Shown here one piece after another: positions 46,477-58,300 of a stretch of 64,000 nt of DNA. This DNA comes from Glaciozyma antarctica PI12 (lineage: Eukaryota; Basidiomycota; Microbotryomycetes; Kriegeriales; Camptobasidiaceae). Each line of letters starts with the position of its first letter. Positions within the stretch are counted from its first letter, which is position 1. The stretch spans positions 1 through 64,000 of the forward strand of contig KZ627150.1 of NCBI GenBank assembly GCA_002917775.1, read 5' to 3'. Both the position numbers and the translations under genes were made by a program. The notes beneath the pieces were generated by a model. The model worked only from the letters and a program-made list of their open reading frames with translations, was not told the origin of the DNA and did no database searches.

Positions 46477-48851
46477 ATGCACGCTGACGAGCGTGTGGGT
46501 CCAACCAGTCGTCGGAACGAGCCACGCCTGCTCAAGGAGAAGGTGCGCCGCGGGCTGGACGTGTAGCATGTACGTTGCCCCCCCTTGCAAAAAATTCTGA
46601 GCTCACCGAACGGCGTTCCAAGACCAGGATTACCGCCCCGAGGAGCCAGAGTTTATCGGGGACGAGGTCCTCGGCTACCTCGAGAAGGACTGGATTCTCG
46701 AATGGGGCCAGCAGGTCGCCGAGAGTATCACCAGCCCCACGTTCGAGTGTGCAGGACACCTGTGGTAAGTCTTATCCCATCATACACTGCAACGCTTGCT
46801 CACATTCCCTCGCAGGTCAGTCACACTGCTTCCTCATAGCGCGCACTCCCCCGGCCACGTCGCGCTCGTCCTGAATCACGCTAGCCCCGAGCGGTTTACG
46901 AAGCCTGGCGAGCATATCTGCGTGTCCCTATCACTCGTCATGACGAAGCCTGGTGCCTTTCCGCCATCGGTGGCAGACCGGGCTGTCATCGAAAGTGCGT
47001 CCCGTCGTCTCTGAATCGTTCATCCTGAGGCTTATTCACTTCTGCAGAGGGCTTTGTCGCTTCTCAGCAGAACGTTCGATGTTCTCCTTTTCCCACTTCG
47101 GCGAGCGCAGTCTCCTTCTTCAATCGTTCGGCTTTCAGGCTGCGTTCACCGCGGCGGTAATGGTCTTCGACGACGAGACGGGTTACCTCTTCGTTGATTC
47201 AGCAAGGTGAGATTTCCGTTTGAGTCTCGCGGAGCTTGGCTAAACTGATGTCCTGCAGGCTCAACCCGAGAAAAGAGTTCGGCTGCGTGATTTTATGGAT
47301 GAGCGGAGACTGGCAGATGAGCGCTGTTCTACAGTCGCTCTTTCACATCAAGTCTGTTAGAAAGGTGAGACGTCTTGCGGCTCAGCGCTACACACGAGCT
47401 GACCTCCCTTCGCAGGCCATCTACACGATCCCGACGGCTGAGGCAGGCTCGGACGTCCGCGCTGCCGCACTCGCGCTTCAGAACCTTTTCTACTGTCTCG
47501 AAGTCTCAACTGCTCCTGTCGGTGCGTGTACCCTGCTTGTTCCCGGCGAGCCTTGCACTGACAGCTCGACAGGACTTGGCGCGATACAAGAATGTTTCGC
47601 AAAGATCGGTCTCGCAAGTCCTTACTGCGACGCCGTTCAAGGGAGTTCCGTCGACCCAGGACCAGCTCCGGATCAGGCTGATCTGCAAGCCTTCCTGCTG
47701 AGTCTCCACGACGATACCTTGAGTCCATGATTCGAATTATGTGGCGCTCGGACTGACGCGATCTCGCCCAGACTCCTGCACTCGGACCTATGCTCGAATC
47801 GCAGCTCGTTTCGTACGTCGAGACGCTCGATGGTGAGATGTTCTGGGCGTCGCCAGTGCCTGAACTGCATTCGCGTAAGTATCGCGCTTCGCAGCAGGTG
47901 GCGAGAAGCTGACGCCCTCCCATCTCCCAGACTTTGACCTCTTCCTCGAAGGCGAGACTCTAAGAGACTCTCTCATCGCGTACTTCCTTGACCCCGAGGT
48001 CCTCACGGGCGAAGAGCGGTACGGGCACGAAGGCGCGCAGATTGACGCCATCAGCGGGAACGGCGTCCTCTCCTTTGCCCCCATTGTCACCTTCATTCTC
48101 GAGCGCCACACCTTCGACAAGCTCAAGAAGAAAGTCTGCCAAGTGCGTGCTCCCCTTCGCTCTCCTATTCGCTCGCTAATCCACCGCAGGACAACTCTCG
48201 CTTCGAATTCCCCTTCTCCCTCTCCCTTGCTCCCTACCTGCATCGCTCCTCGCCCCAACCTTCCTCCACCCTCTCCTACCGCCTTCACACGATCCACATG
48301 CGCGCAGGAACCCTCAAGCACGGCCGATATTTCTGCATCATCAAGCCCTCGCCCGATTCGCCGTGGCTGCTGTTTCGGGACAAGAAGATCGTGCCGATGA
48401 GCGAGGGAGCGGTACGGTATATGGCGTTTGGGAGGGAGGTGGGGAAGAAGGAGGTGGCGGAGCATGCGGTCGGGTTGGTGTATGTGCGCGAGGGGGAGGA
48501 CGAGGTCGAGGTGGGGAGGGAGGATGTGCCGGAGCATGTTCGTGAGTCGCTTCTGTTGCTGCGCGTTGGAGTGGCGCTAATGAGCTTGCAGGTATTTACT
48601 GTGAGAGCGATGCTTATGGTCGGAAAGCGCCGACTGCAGAGGTCGAAGCGGTCGCGGCGGATAAGGCGAACGAGTCAGCGCGTCTCCAGCCTGAAGGTGC
48701 GTCGCTCCGAACCCGCTTTTTCGTCTCGCCTGACTCTCTTTTTGAAGCAGGAACGGACGCAGGAGAGCAGGAGGCCCTGGGCTGGGGGTCGCTGCTGGTG
48801 CCAGCACTGGCGGTCTCGGCAGTCATCCTTTGGAGAATGCTGCGAAGATAG
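46477..48851 (+). CDS. MATH-USP protein of the Ubp15/USP7 family, catalytic residues lost, C-terminal membrane anchor
   Basis: A divergent MATH domain (RPEEPEFIGDEVLGYLEKDW, ECAGHLWSVTLLPHSAHSPG, FGFQAAFTAAVMVFDDETGY) is followed by a USP fold. The Cys-box reads FGCVILWMSGDWQMSAVLQS where family members have NQGATCYMNSLLQ: the catalytic Cys is Trp. LQNLFYCLEVSTAPV matches the next USP segment, and FEFPFSLSLAPYL precedes the His box AGTLKHGRYFCIIKP, where the usual GHY is GRY. FRDKK stands for FDDD. The protein ends WGSLLVPALAVSAVILWRML-RR, a tail-anchor-like hydrophobic segment; TAG at 48849-48851. The middle of the catalytic domain (about 47570-47770) is eroded. The start is unresolved; ATG 46477 is a placeholder. 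Confidence 0.75.
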
Positions 48852-49056
48852 CCCGGTCGCCAAGACGTTTTCGCCCTGCGTCTGAGCCCTGCCACTCCAA
48901 AACCTTGAAAGAAGAGAGATGGAGCCAAGGCCGCGGAGGTGGAAGCTCGAACTTTCAAATTTCTGTGGGGTGAACCTCTTCTCGGCCCTCTCCCCGCGGA
49001 TTTGAGATTCTCCTTCAACTCCGCCCACCACCAACTCAGGACAGAGAGGAGAGACG

Positions 49057-52000
49057 ATGGCACAAGCACAGCCACGACCACGCTCTCGCTCTCGCTCCCA
49101 ATCCCAGTCAGCCACCGGCGGCGCCTTCCACCCAGACGAGGAACCGCCGACCAAGTCCGACTACGACTTCTGCAACGCGTTTTGGACGAACCACAACTCT
49201 GTCCTCCGCGCCGACCCTGGAGCGTTTGGTGGAGAACTTGTCAAGGAGGGCTATGAGAACTTGATGGGACGGATGAAGATGGGGACCAAGACGATTGAGG
49301 ACTTGAGGACCGTGTTTCGCGAGAGGTGAGTCGCGTCGTGCGTTGTTGTGGTGCGCTGCGCTTGGGTTGGGGCGCGGTGGAGTACCAGGGAGCAACTGAG
49401 TTGCTGGCTTGGTTCTTCCTGGATGGATTGAGGCGGCGCTTGACGAGGGTGGCGAAAGGAGTACCTCGCCTGCGTGCACAGCTCGGCGCGCAGGGAGGCG
49501 CAGGCGGGCAGGATCAGAGTGGCTCAGCTTCTCGCGCGCGGAGGAAGCTGCTCTGTAGGCCTCGTCGGCGCCAGCCTTCTGCTGAGGGCCGGCTGGGCTG
49601 GCGCGCTCAGGGGCAGGGACCCCTCGTCGCCCCGCTCCGGGCTGTCCTCCTTGCCACGCACGAGGCGGACGCCTGGTGGAGCTTGGACGGTGTCGGTTCC
49701 TTAGATTCCTGATTGCCAGAACGTCTACTCAGCTCCACAGAGGCCGGGCGGACAGTGAGCTGGAGAATCGGCGTCGCGGGAGCTCTTCCCTTTCCCTCGA
49801 AGGCGAAGACGAACAGCTTGCCGGCAAAGTTATTCTTAGCCCAGACGCCCACTCTTCAAGCCGGCCGTCTTAACCCCGAAGCGGCTCTTTACTGACTGCC
49901 GCTCCTTTTGCAGGTCAGCAATGGAGGACGAGCACGCGAAGAAGCTCTCCAAGCTCTCCAAGCACCCCATCGGCGTCGGCGAGACTGGGTACGCTCGAGC
50001 TCTTCTCCTTCCAGCCGCCGCTAACCCCGCGAACAGTCACATGGACCGCGCCATCACTCAGCTCAAGAGCGAGCTCGACAGCGCTTCGCAGGCGCACGGC
50101 GTTCTCGCAGCCTTCCTTCGCACGCAAGATGCCCAGCTAGCCGAATTCAACACGAAGCGTGAGGCGCAGCGGAAGGCAGTACGTATCTATCGGCAGTCGT
50201 GCGGGAGGGAGGAAGCTGACGAGTGGTTGCAGCAACAAGCGGCGGTGGAGAAGGCCTGGAAGAACAAGGCGAGCCAGGAGGCGTACGTTATCAAGGTTAG
50301 CTTAGAGTCTTTGGAGGGAGGACCGAAGCTGATGCGTCGGGTGCAGGCGAAGACGAAGTACGAAGCGGACGCCATCGCGATCAACACGATGAACGCGCAG
50401 TCGGCTCTCTCGCAAGGAAAGGATCTGGACAGGGTGCGTTCACCTGAGAGCGACGAGGGAGCGGACGCTGATTCGCTTTCGTGCAGCTGAGCGCGAAGAT
50501 GGACAAGACCCGGCAGACCGTGCAGGTTAACCAGCGGGACTACGAGAACTACGTCAAGGTGCTCAAGGAGACTACGGCGTGAGTTCGCACGATTGACACG
50601 CACGCATGGGAGGAGAGCTGATGCGTCAGAGCAGGTCCTGGAACATGATGTGGCGGTCGTACTGCGATGTGAGTCGTCGTTGCTGCGCGAGGAGTGCTGT
50701 TGTTGATGATCTATCTACGGCTGGCAGCTTTGTCAAGACCAGGAGGAGGAACGGCTCGATTTCCTCAAGGCGCGACTCTGGGACTGGACGAATGCTGTCT
50801 CGACCGTCGCCATGGCCGAGGACGAGGTGCGTACTGCCCTTCGCGCTGCCTATGACTCCCATCTGACTCTTCGCAGGCTGCTGAACGAACTCGTACTGCT
50901 CTCGAGCAGTGCGTCCCCGAGACCGACTTGCAAGTCTTCGTCAGCCAACTAGGAACAGGCCACGACATCCCTGGTTCGTCTCCGTATCGGTCTTCCTCGA
51001 ACCCCCTACTCACACGACGCTGCGCAGATCCTCCCAACTTCATCGACGCTCGAATGCGCGGGGTCGAGACGAAGCCGACGTTCAAGACAGCGGCCTTCGC
51101 GCGCTCCTCGACACGCGGAGTCAAGCACAACCCCTCCCCGGTCAAATCCATCACCTCTGCCTTCCAATCCTCGCCCGCACCTTCCCCCACACTGGAGAGA
51201 CCTCTGAGTGGTCCTCCTCCCGTCGCAGCTTCCCCCGCCGTCGCCGCCTCCTCGCACCCCTCCTTCGCCGCTGGCCCGCCCTCCCCCACGAAGATCCCGA
51301 CGATTGCGTCGCCTCTCGACACTACCCTCCCCACTCAGTCCGTCCACACCATCTCCCAGCAAGCGACTCGCCCTCCTCTCGAACCCTCACCTTCCTCCTC
51401 GCGATTCACCATCTCCCCCTCCGCCAACCCTCTCGCACGCTCAGGCGGAGATCGATCGCCCACTTCGTCCTCCTCGAAGCCAGGCCACGTCTCCGCCTCG
51501 GCGTTCCAGCGACGCGGGCCCTCCAGCGCGACGAGCGACGTCGAAGCTCCTGCGCCACCGCGCTTCGAGCTCCCGCCCTCAGCAGCGGCGCCCACTCCTA
51601 CTGCACCGGCGGGAGACGAGGACGAGGACGAGGATCCCCTGATGAGAGCTTTGAACAAGCTCCAGAGCTCGACGTCGACGCAGCCGTTGCGCAAGCAGAG
51701 GAGCTCGGCGGGGCCGATGGCCGGAGCGGTGGGCTTGCCAGGGATGGCGCCCCAGCAGCAGCAGCAGCAGCAGTCTCGACCGCCTCCTACGGATCGGAAC
51801 AGCACTGGACCTCCTCGGACGTCTCAACAACCTCAACAACCTCAACAACCTCAACAACCTCAGCAGCAACAGCAGCAGCAGCAGCAGCGCATGTCGCACC
51901 GCCAGTCCCAGCAGAGCCTCGGTCCTTCAGCCGGAGACGCCTACGGACGCCAACCTTCCTCCCGCCCTACCTCCCCCGGCCCCTCCGCCTCCCTCATGCA

Positions 52001-53382
52001 GCAGCCTTCGCAGCAAAGCATCCCCACCGTCGTAGGTTCGTACGGCCAGTCCTTCCCCGGCGAGCGCGCGTCGTCTCGACAAAGCTCGAACCGCTCGCCG
52101 TCGAGACAGGACTCGGGAGCGTCGAATCGCTACTCGAACGGAGCGAACCTCGTTTCGCCTGGGCCGGACGAGTACCCGCGTTCGGTGTCGCCCAAGCCTT
52201 CGCCTTTCGCGGGCGTAGGAGCGAGGGGAGCGTCGCCTGGACCTCAGCAGTTCGAGCTCCCCGCCGGCGTGCGCGCACCCTCGCCCTCGCCCTCGCAGTA
52301 CAGGTCGACGTCGCCTCAGCCGCCCTCGAACTACGGGGGATACCCTCAGCAACAGCAGCAACAGCGGATGTCGCAGTACGGCCAACCTTCCCCCTCTCAG
52401 CCCGACCTCGCTCGCCCCGTCAGCCCTCTCGCCTTCGCACCTCCGCACGACCAGAACTCGTCGAACGGATACCGCGCCGACGGACGAACGGGATTGCAGT
52501 ACGGACGCGCGTCGCCGGTTCCTCAAGGAGCGCCTCAGGGGTACCCGCAGGCGCCGTATCAGCAGCCTGGGTACCAGAGCTCGGCGTCACAGCAGTTCCA
52601 GCAGGCGCCTCAGGGCTACCAGCAGCCTTCGCCCGCGTCGTTCCACCAGCCTTCTCCGTCTCCCGCCTCGGCCTACCAGCCCTCCCCCGCCTACTCCTAC
52701 CAACAGCCCTCCCCCGCCGCGCCGTATCAGCCCGCACCGACTCAGCAGCAGCAATACAACCAGTCCCCCGCCTCGGCCTACCAGCAGCAGCATAACCCCT
52801 CGCAGCAAGCCAGCGTCGTTCGTACCGCGAGCGCCAACTCATCGGCGTTCGGAAGCTACGCCGCTCAGAGTGGTCAGCAGGGATACGCGGCTCAGCGAGC
52901 GCCTTCCCCTGCTCCTGCGCCGGTGGCGTCGACGTCGAGGCCACCGCCGACGGGGCAGTATATGGAGGATGGAAAGCCGATCTTGTTCTACGGTGCGTTT
53001 TCGTTGCTCGTCGTTGGGAGGGAAAGCTGATGTCGTGCGCAGTGAATGCTATCTACGATTATCAGGCGTCCGGAGCAGAGGAGTTCTCGTTCAGTCAGGG
53101 AGACGTGATTGCCGTTACGGAGACGGATGTGAGTATTTCTTTCTCGGAGCGAGCGAGGTGGTGGCTGATCATGTGCGTGCAGCCTGATGGGTGGTGGCGA
53201 GGAGGTATGGTCGGCGCCAAAGGCGGAGAGCGCATCTTCCCCTCCAAGTACGTTCTCGTTCTCCCCAACCTTTCCCAGCTTTGCTAATTCTTCGTCCCTT
53301 GCAGCTTCACCGAAGTGCGTCGCTCACTCTCTGCCTCGCGACGTCTGAGCTGACGGTCCTTCTCTCGCAGCTTTTGCCTTGA
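49057..53382 (+). CDS. F-BAR and SH3 protein of the Cdc15/Imp2/Hof1 (PCH) family
   Basis: MAQAQPRPRSRSRSQSQSAT leads into an F-BAR module: YDFCNAFWTNHNSVLRADPG, ELVKEGYENLMGRMKMGTKT, AMEDEHAKKLSKLSKHPIG, MDRAITQLKSELDSASQAHG, LSAKMDKTRQTVQVNQRDYE and EERLDFLKARLWDWTNAVST. A very long disordered region with Gln/Pro/Ser repeats follows (about 51,000-52,950). The C-terminal SH3 domain spans four exons: VNAIYDYQASGAEEFSFSQG, DVIAVTETDPDGWWRGGMVG and GGERIFPSNFTELLP, with TGA at 53380-53382. Known family role: links the plasma membrane to the contractile ring and septation machinery. Intron 1 (49326-49913) is 588 nt; the others are about 50-70. ATG 49057. Confidence 0.9.
51754..51890. repeat. CAG/CAA microsatellite coding Gln and Gln-Gln-Pro repeats
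   Basis: A CAG run (about 51754-51774) is followed by tandem CAACCTCAA units (51829-51860) and a second CAG/CAA run to about 51888. All are in the coding frame of the F-BAR/SH3 gene and encode poly-Gln and QQP repeats. It is likely to vary in length between strains. Confidence 0.85.
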
Positions 53383-54656
53383 GCACGCTCCTTTGAACGC
53401 GTTCTCGGCGGCTTTCCATTCTGGTGTCTTGTTTATCCCCCCTTAGCACTCTTGCATTGTTATACAGCTTTCGTCGGAAACCACATTCTCGCAACGCACG
53501 CTGGACGAGCTCGATGCGCCTCGCTCTACGCTTTTGCTCTGAGGGAGCTGACGAGGCTTGATTCTGCTGGCTACTTGAACGCGACCTCCAATTGTGGCTC
53601 GTTTTTCTCCAGGCGACGCGCACTGACGAGGTCGGAAAGAGGCTGGAGACCAGCGAGGGTCGAGCGAGACACGGAACCTAACTAGATCTCAAAGGACAAG
53701 TGGGCTGGACTAGTGCGTACGTTTGCAAGAACGTGGTTTCTCTATCCGTTGCAAGAGCTTCCTGCTATGGCGGGTTCGCGAGTCTCAGGAAAAGAGGAGA
53801 GAGCTCAAGACAAGTGATAGTCGTTTGATCACCTGCCGCTTGCGAAGATCGTTGAGTGTTTCCTCTTCCTCCCTAGCACCCCCGATGATACTCCGACTTT
53901 CTGCAGCTGAATCAGTTGAATCAGGCCCGCTTGCCCATGGAGATTCCTCGATAGAGTCTGCGATAGAGTCAGAGTTACTCGCTCGCACGGAGAGCGATAA
54001 CTTTGTCCTCGGCGGTCACGGGAGAGATACAGGGCGCGGGAAGAGGTTAGACCACAGAGGAGTATTTCAGATCCCAGCAGAAGTGGAACGAAAGGAGGAG
54101 AGAACGAGGGACAGTGGGGAACGCGAACAGCAGCAGACCTCCCTCACCAGCCACTTCAGCCAACTCTGAATACTCCCTCGCCCAATCACTCGCTAAATCG
54201 TCAGAATCGTTTGCCAATCTCGCAGCTTCTAGGCTCCGCTGAATGAAGACGAAGTGCTCGGTTATCGCAGGACTGTGAGTGGACTTGGAGAGGAGGCTTG
54301 CGCAAGCTGCTTTTGTACGTGGGACGCTCGCTCAGAAGCCACACCTGGGACTTGCGCGTTTCGAAGCGGGAATCAAGCAGTATCGTCGAGAAGGGCTGAG
54401 GTGGAATCGCCGTCGAGGCGGACCTTGAAGAGGCGTGTCCTCCGCACCCGACTCTCGCAGACGTCGGTGCGCCGTTCGCTCCCTGTACTCCCGCAAAACA
54501 GCTCGCCCAGTCGTGCATGCTCCTGCGAACCGAAGCAGTCCCGTTTCGAGCAGCGAAAGATGCCCCAAGCGCGTTGCGAGCAGAGCGCCTCACGAATCAT
54601 CCTGTCCTTGCAAGCCGAAGCAGTTCCCCCGACAGCGACCAGCTCGCCCACTAGCG
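53383..54656. other. 1.3-kb gap without a convincing gene
   Basis: Converging 3' ends of the F-BAR/SH3 gene and the minus-strand cyclase-like gene. It is less GC-rich than neighbouring exons. Open frames up to about 150 codons exist (for example 53723-54169 plus) but lack motif, splice pattern or coding-like third-base bias. Confidence 0.45.
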
Positions 54657-55134
54657 TCACCCCTGCTCCATTGCAGCCTCTCTATCTCCCTCCAACCGCT
54701 CCTCCAACCTCCGCATCAGCACTCCATGGCTCTCCTTCCAAACCCCCTCGATCCATCCAACGCACCACCACGGCGCCCTCAGTTCCCCCTCCTCCACCAC
54801 CCTCCCATCCTCCCGAAATTTCCAGCTACTCCTCGTCTCAACCCCCATCGCCGCGCGCGCAACGACGTCCACGCCTCGTTCTGTGGGGGTAAAGGTCCCT
54901 TCGTAGCTCGTTGTCGTGTGCCAGCCGAGGAGGGTGAGAGAGTCTGTGATGCTGTAGGTGGTGGCAGCAGGAGTATAAGAGAGGAGAGAGTGGGAGAGGA
55001 AGAGTGGGAAGAGTGAGATGAGGGAGGAGAGGAGAGTGGAGGATCGCGAGAGCTGGCGCGAGTGCGTACGAGTGGGCTGAGGTGGTTGTCAGAGTCCGGT
55101 CTGCTGGAGAGGGAGCTGCTGAGCTTGTTGCCAT
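54657..55134 (-). CDS. Small cyclase-like (SRPBCC/DUF7053-type) protein, tentative
   Basis: The C-terminal half reads YSITDSLTLLGWHTTTSYEG, TFTPTERGVDVVARAAMGVE, SSWKFREDGRVVEEGELRAP and GVWKESHGVLMRRLEERLEG, ending AAMEQG at 54657-54659. The beta-rich pattern with TYSITD resembles fungal polyketide-cyclase-like (START-fold) proteins often labelled DUF7053; I recall this from the family pattern only. The N-terminal part is unclear. ATG 55134 (MATSSAAPSPADRTLTTTSA) is in another frame and needs an intron, with donor GTACGC and acceptor CTACAG giving an in-phase join. Possibly longer or damaged at the 5' end. Confidence 0.45.
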
Positions 55135-55375
55135 CGCACAGCTGTTGGAGAGCTCTGAGCGAGTGGACGGAGGTGAACCCCAGGTCGGAGGCCGCGAGAG
55201 CGCCTTGCTCCTTCGCAAGGTTCGTTATTAGATCTCGCAAGTTTTGAGCAGGAAAGCCCAGCTTGCAGCCAGCGCAGACGCCACTCGAGTGAACAAGAAG
55301 CCAACTCCATCCTCATTCTGAAGCGATCTAACCGAAACCATAGTCCATCGTCCTAACCTACGTCCCTCCCTCTCC

Positions 55376-58300
55376 CTACTTCGGAACCTGCGCATACGCC
55401 GCCGCTGCTGCATACGCCTCTCCCCCATGCGCATACTCCCCTGCCACCTGCTTCTGGTGCGCCGCCCAAGCCGCCGGGTCATGCTGCTGAGCGCCCGCAA
55501 CGGCAGGAGGGAAGGACTGGTAGTACGCCTGTGCCGGCGGAGGGGAGGTAGTCGTCGGTGGGGATTGGGCGCGGGTCGAGCCTGGAGGAGATTGCGTCAG
55601 AGGAGCGGGGAGGGAAGTGGTATCAGGGGGTTGAGCGAAAGTGGCTGCGACGGCGGGTGTGTAGTGGAGGAATTGGGCGGCGTAAGGAGATAGAGGAGGG
55701 GGAGAGGCGCTGGTGGGTGGGGTAGCCATCGAAAGGGATTGAAGCTGGTCGGCGAGGGCGTAAGGGGCCGTGTGGGTGAGATTAGTCGGAGGAGGGGGCG
55801 ATTGGGACTGCTGGGAGGGGTAGGGAGGCTCGCCGTATGCTTGCTGAGGGTGCGAGGGATCGGTGTAGGGTTGAGCCTGCTGTGCGGGGTACGGCTGCTG
55901 AGGATACGCCTGGTGTCCTGACGGCGGAGGTGGGGCGGCCGACTCGACGGGTGCGGCGTGTTGCTCGGGGTGCTGAGCGTACGCCTGCTGAGGAGGAGCG
56001 ACCGAAGTAGGAGCGACGAAGGCGTTCGAGTCCGCTGCGACTTGCGGAGGCCAGAGCCATTGCTGTCCGTCCCAGTACGGTTGCGGCTCGGCGGGAGCAG
56101 GCTCGCTCATCGCGGGTGCTGGTGCGGCCCACTGCTGTGCGGGAGTAGAGACGGCGGGAGAGTTGGCGGAAGGTTGGGGTGTGGCGTTCGTGGGTTGAGG
56201 AGGAGCGTGTTGCTGCTGATAGTACTGCGAGAAGCGGCATGTCAGTCTCGCGAAAGAGTGGGAACTGATGAAGACGAGCGACGCACCTGAGCGTGTTGCT
56301 GCTGCTGATCGGGATGGCCCGCAGGCGCCTGACCCTGCTGAGCTGGTTCCTGCGAGGCGTAGTGCTGAGATCGAGAGAGTGTGAGCGTCAGCGACGAACG
56401 AAAGCTTGCTGAGGCGACGAACCTGGCCAGCCTGCTGAGAAGGAGGAGCCTGTTGATCCGCTGGTACTGGAAGGCCTTGCGCGGCGTAGTACTGCGAGCA
56501 AAGCGTCAGAACCCTCGCGGCAAGAGTTAGGAGACGACTAAGCGCACCTGCTGCTGTTGAGCGTAGTACTGCTGTGTTGCCAGGTTGTAAGCTGCCCACT
56601 GCGCCTCATAATCGCGCCGTTGCTGATCGGTCCATCCAGAAGTAGCGTAGGGGTCGACTTGCTGTTGAGAAGCTTGTTGCTGCTGCTGAGGAGCTTGCTG
56701 ATGATGCTGTCGCTGCTGCTGGGGCTGTTGCTGAGAGTACTGCGCGGCTTGCTGATCGTGCGGCGCGTATCCGCCTTGAGCGTTCGGGTAGCCCGCTTGA
56801 GGAGGTGCTGAGATCACAACGTCAGCGAGGTCGAAAGACTCGAAAGAAAGAACGCACGAGCACCAACGTATCGCTGCATACTCTCCTCGATCATCTGGTC
56901 GTACGTCGACTTGGCCTTGGTGAACTTGTCGTTGATCGTACGGAGGTCGGCTGTCGAGGAACGGGTCAGCCGACGCCAGCGAGAAGTCAGCGCCGAGAAC
57001 GTACTCTGCTTCTGGTTGTACTTCTCGATGAGTTTGACGACCTTTGGCCGCAATGCCATGCTCTGCTGGTAGAGTTCCTGCTCGCACCGCTCGATCAGCT
57101 CCGTCTCAAGGCCTCCGAACGAAGAAGCGACGCACCAAAAGCTCCTCGTTCTCCGCCAAGTTCTCCTTCTGCGTATCGAGGCTCCGCATCATATTGAGCA
57201 GCTTGTCAATCGACGCCGACTGAGCAAACAGCTGCGCCTCCATCTCGGCCTCGTGCGCAATCGACGCCGGCGTCGGCTCCTCGAGTACCTCCTGCTCCCA
57301 CGGCAGCATCAGCTCACGTGCTCAAGCCCAACTAAGGAGAACGCACCACATAGACAGTCGGAAAGATACCAGTCCTCCCACGCAGTTCCCCGCGCCACCA
57401 CGCCGCAAACTGGCACTCGACCACGCGAATGACATCGCCCTTCCTAAACGGCAGTTCGTCGCTCGCCTGCGTCTCAAAGTCGTACAGTGCTTTGACGCGC
57501 TGCGGCGGATTCTGATCCTGCGCTCTGAGCAACCCGTCGCTCGTCTCCCCGGGTTGCTGATGAATGACGGAGGACGAGGAAGGGGGTACGAAGGCTTGTT
57601 CGCGCGGGGAGGAGGGTCGACCGGAGGGTTGTTGAGGGAGAGCTTTGCGGTAGCTTGACTCAGCGGAGGGTTGCGAGGGCTGGTACCCGCGTCGAGGGTC
57701 GGCGAGAGCGGCAGATTCGGCGAGGGCGCGCTGGAGTTCTTCTTCTTCGCGTCGGAGAGCCTCGTCGGACTAGACATGCCACTTCAATGAGTAAAAGGAG
57801 CTGAGAGCGGAGAGAGAGGACGTACGGGACCAGCAGGCGTGCTGGGTCGCTCTTCGGTGAACTTGTGGCCTGCGCAAGCTCGAGCGTTAGAACGGGCGCG
57901 TCGCAGCGTACTCGAAGAAGGTCACCCTGTGTCTTCAGGCTCTCATACGTCTCCACCATGCTGCGACGAGGCGTTAGTCTCGAGACTCGCGCAATTAACA
58001 GCGACAGCCTCACATATCGAAGTTTGGATCCTTGCCGTGCTCCTTGACCCACCCGTCAATGAGTGAAAGTATCCGCTTCTTGACGTCTGAATGAGTGTTC
58101 TGCTCGTTCACAATCAGCTCGACCCTGTCGTCAAACCGAGAATAAACGCACCCGGTCGTTGACGATCCGCGCAAGGGCTCCAGTGAACGCCTTGCCGCTG
58201 ATCTCGCGATGAAGAGGTGCGCCGCAGTTGCTCACGAGAGCGTCGGCGAGCTGCGAGGGAGGTCAGCGGAGAGAGTGCACAAGGGGGAGAGGACGCACGG

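Noticed and set aside
51700-51900. Gln/Pro repeat as a mobile or satellite element
   Set aside because: It is in frame within the F-BAR/SH3 coding sequence and is an ordinary coding microsatellite.
53723-54169. 148-codon plus-strand frame in the gap after the F-BAR/SH3 gene
   Set aside because: No domain, no coding-like third-base bias, and the region is less GC-rich than real exons; treated as chance.
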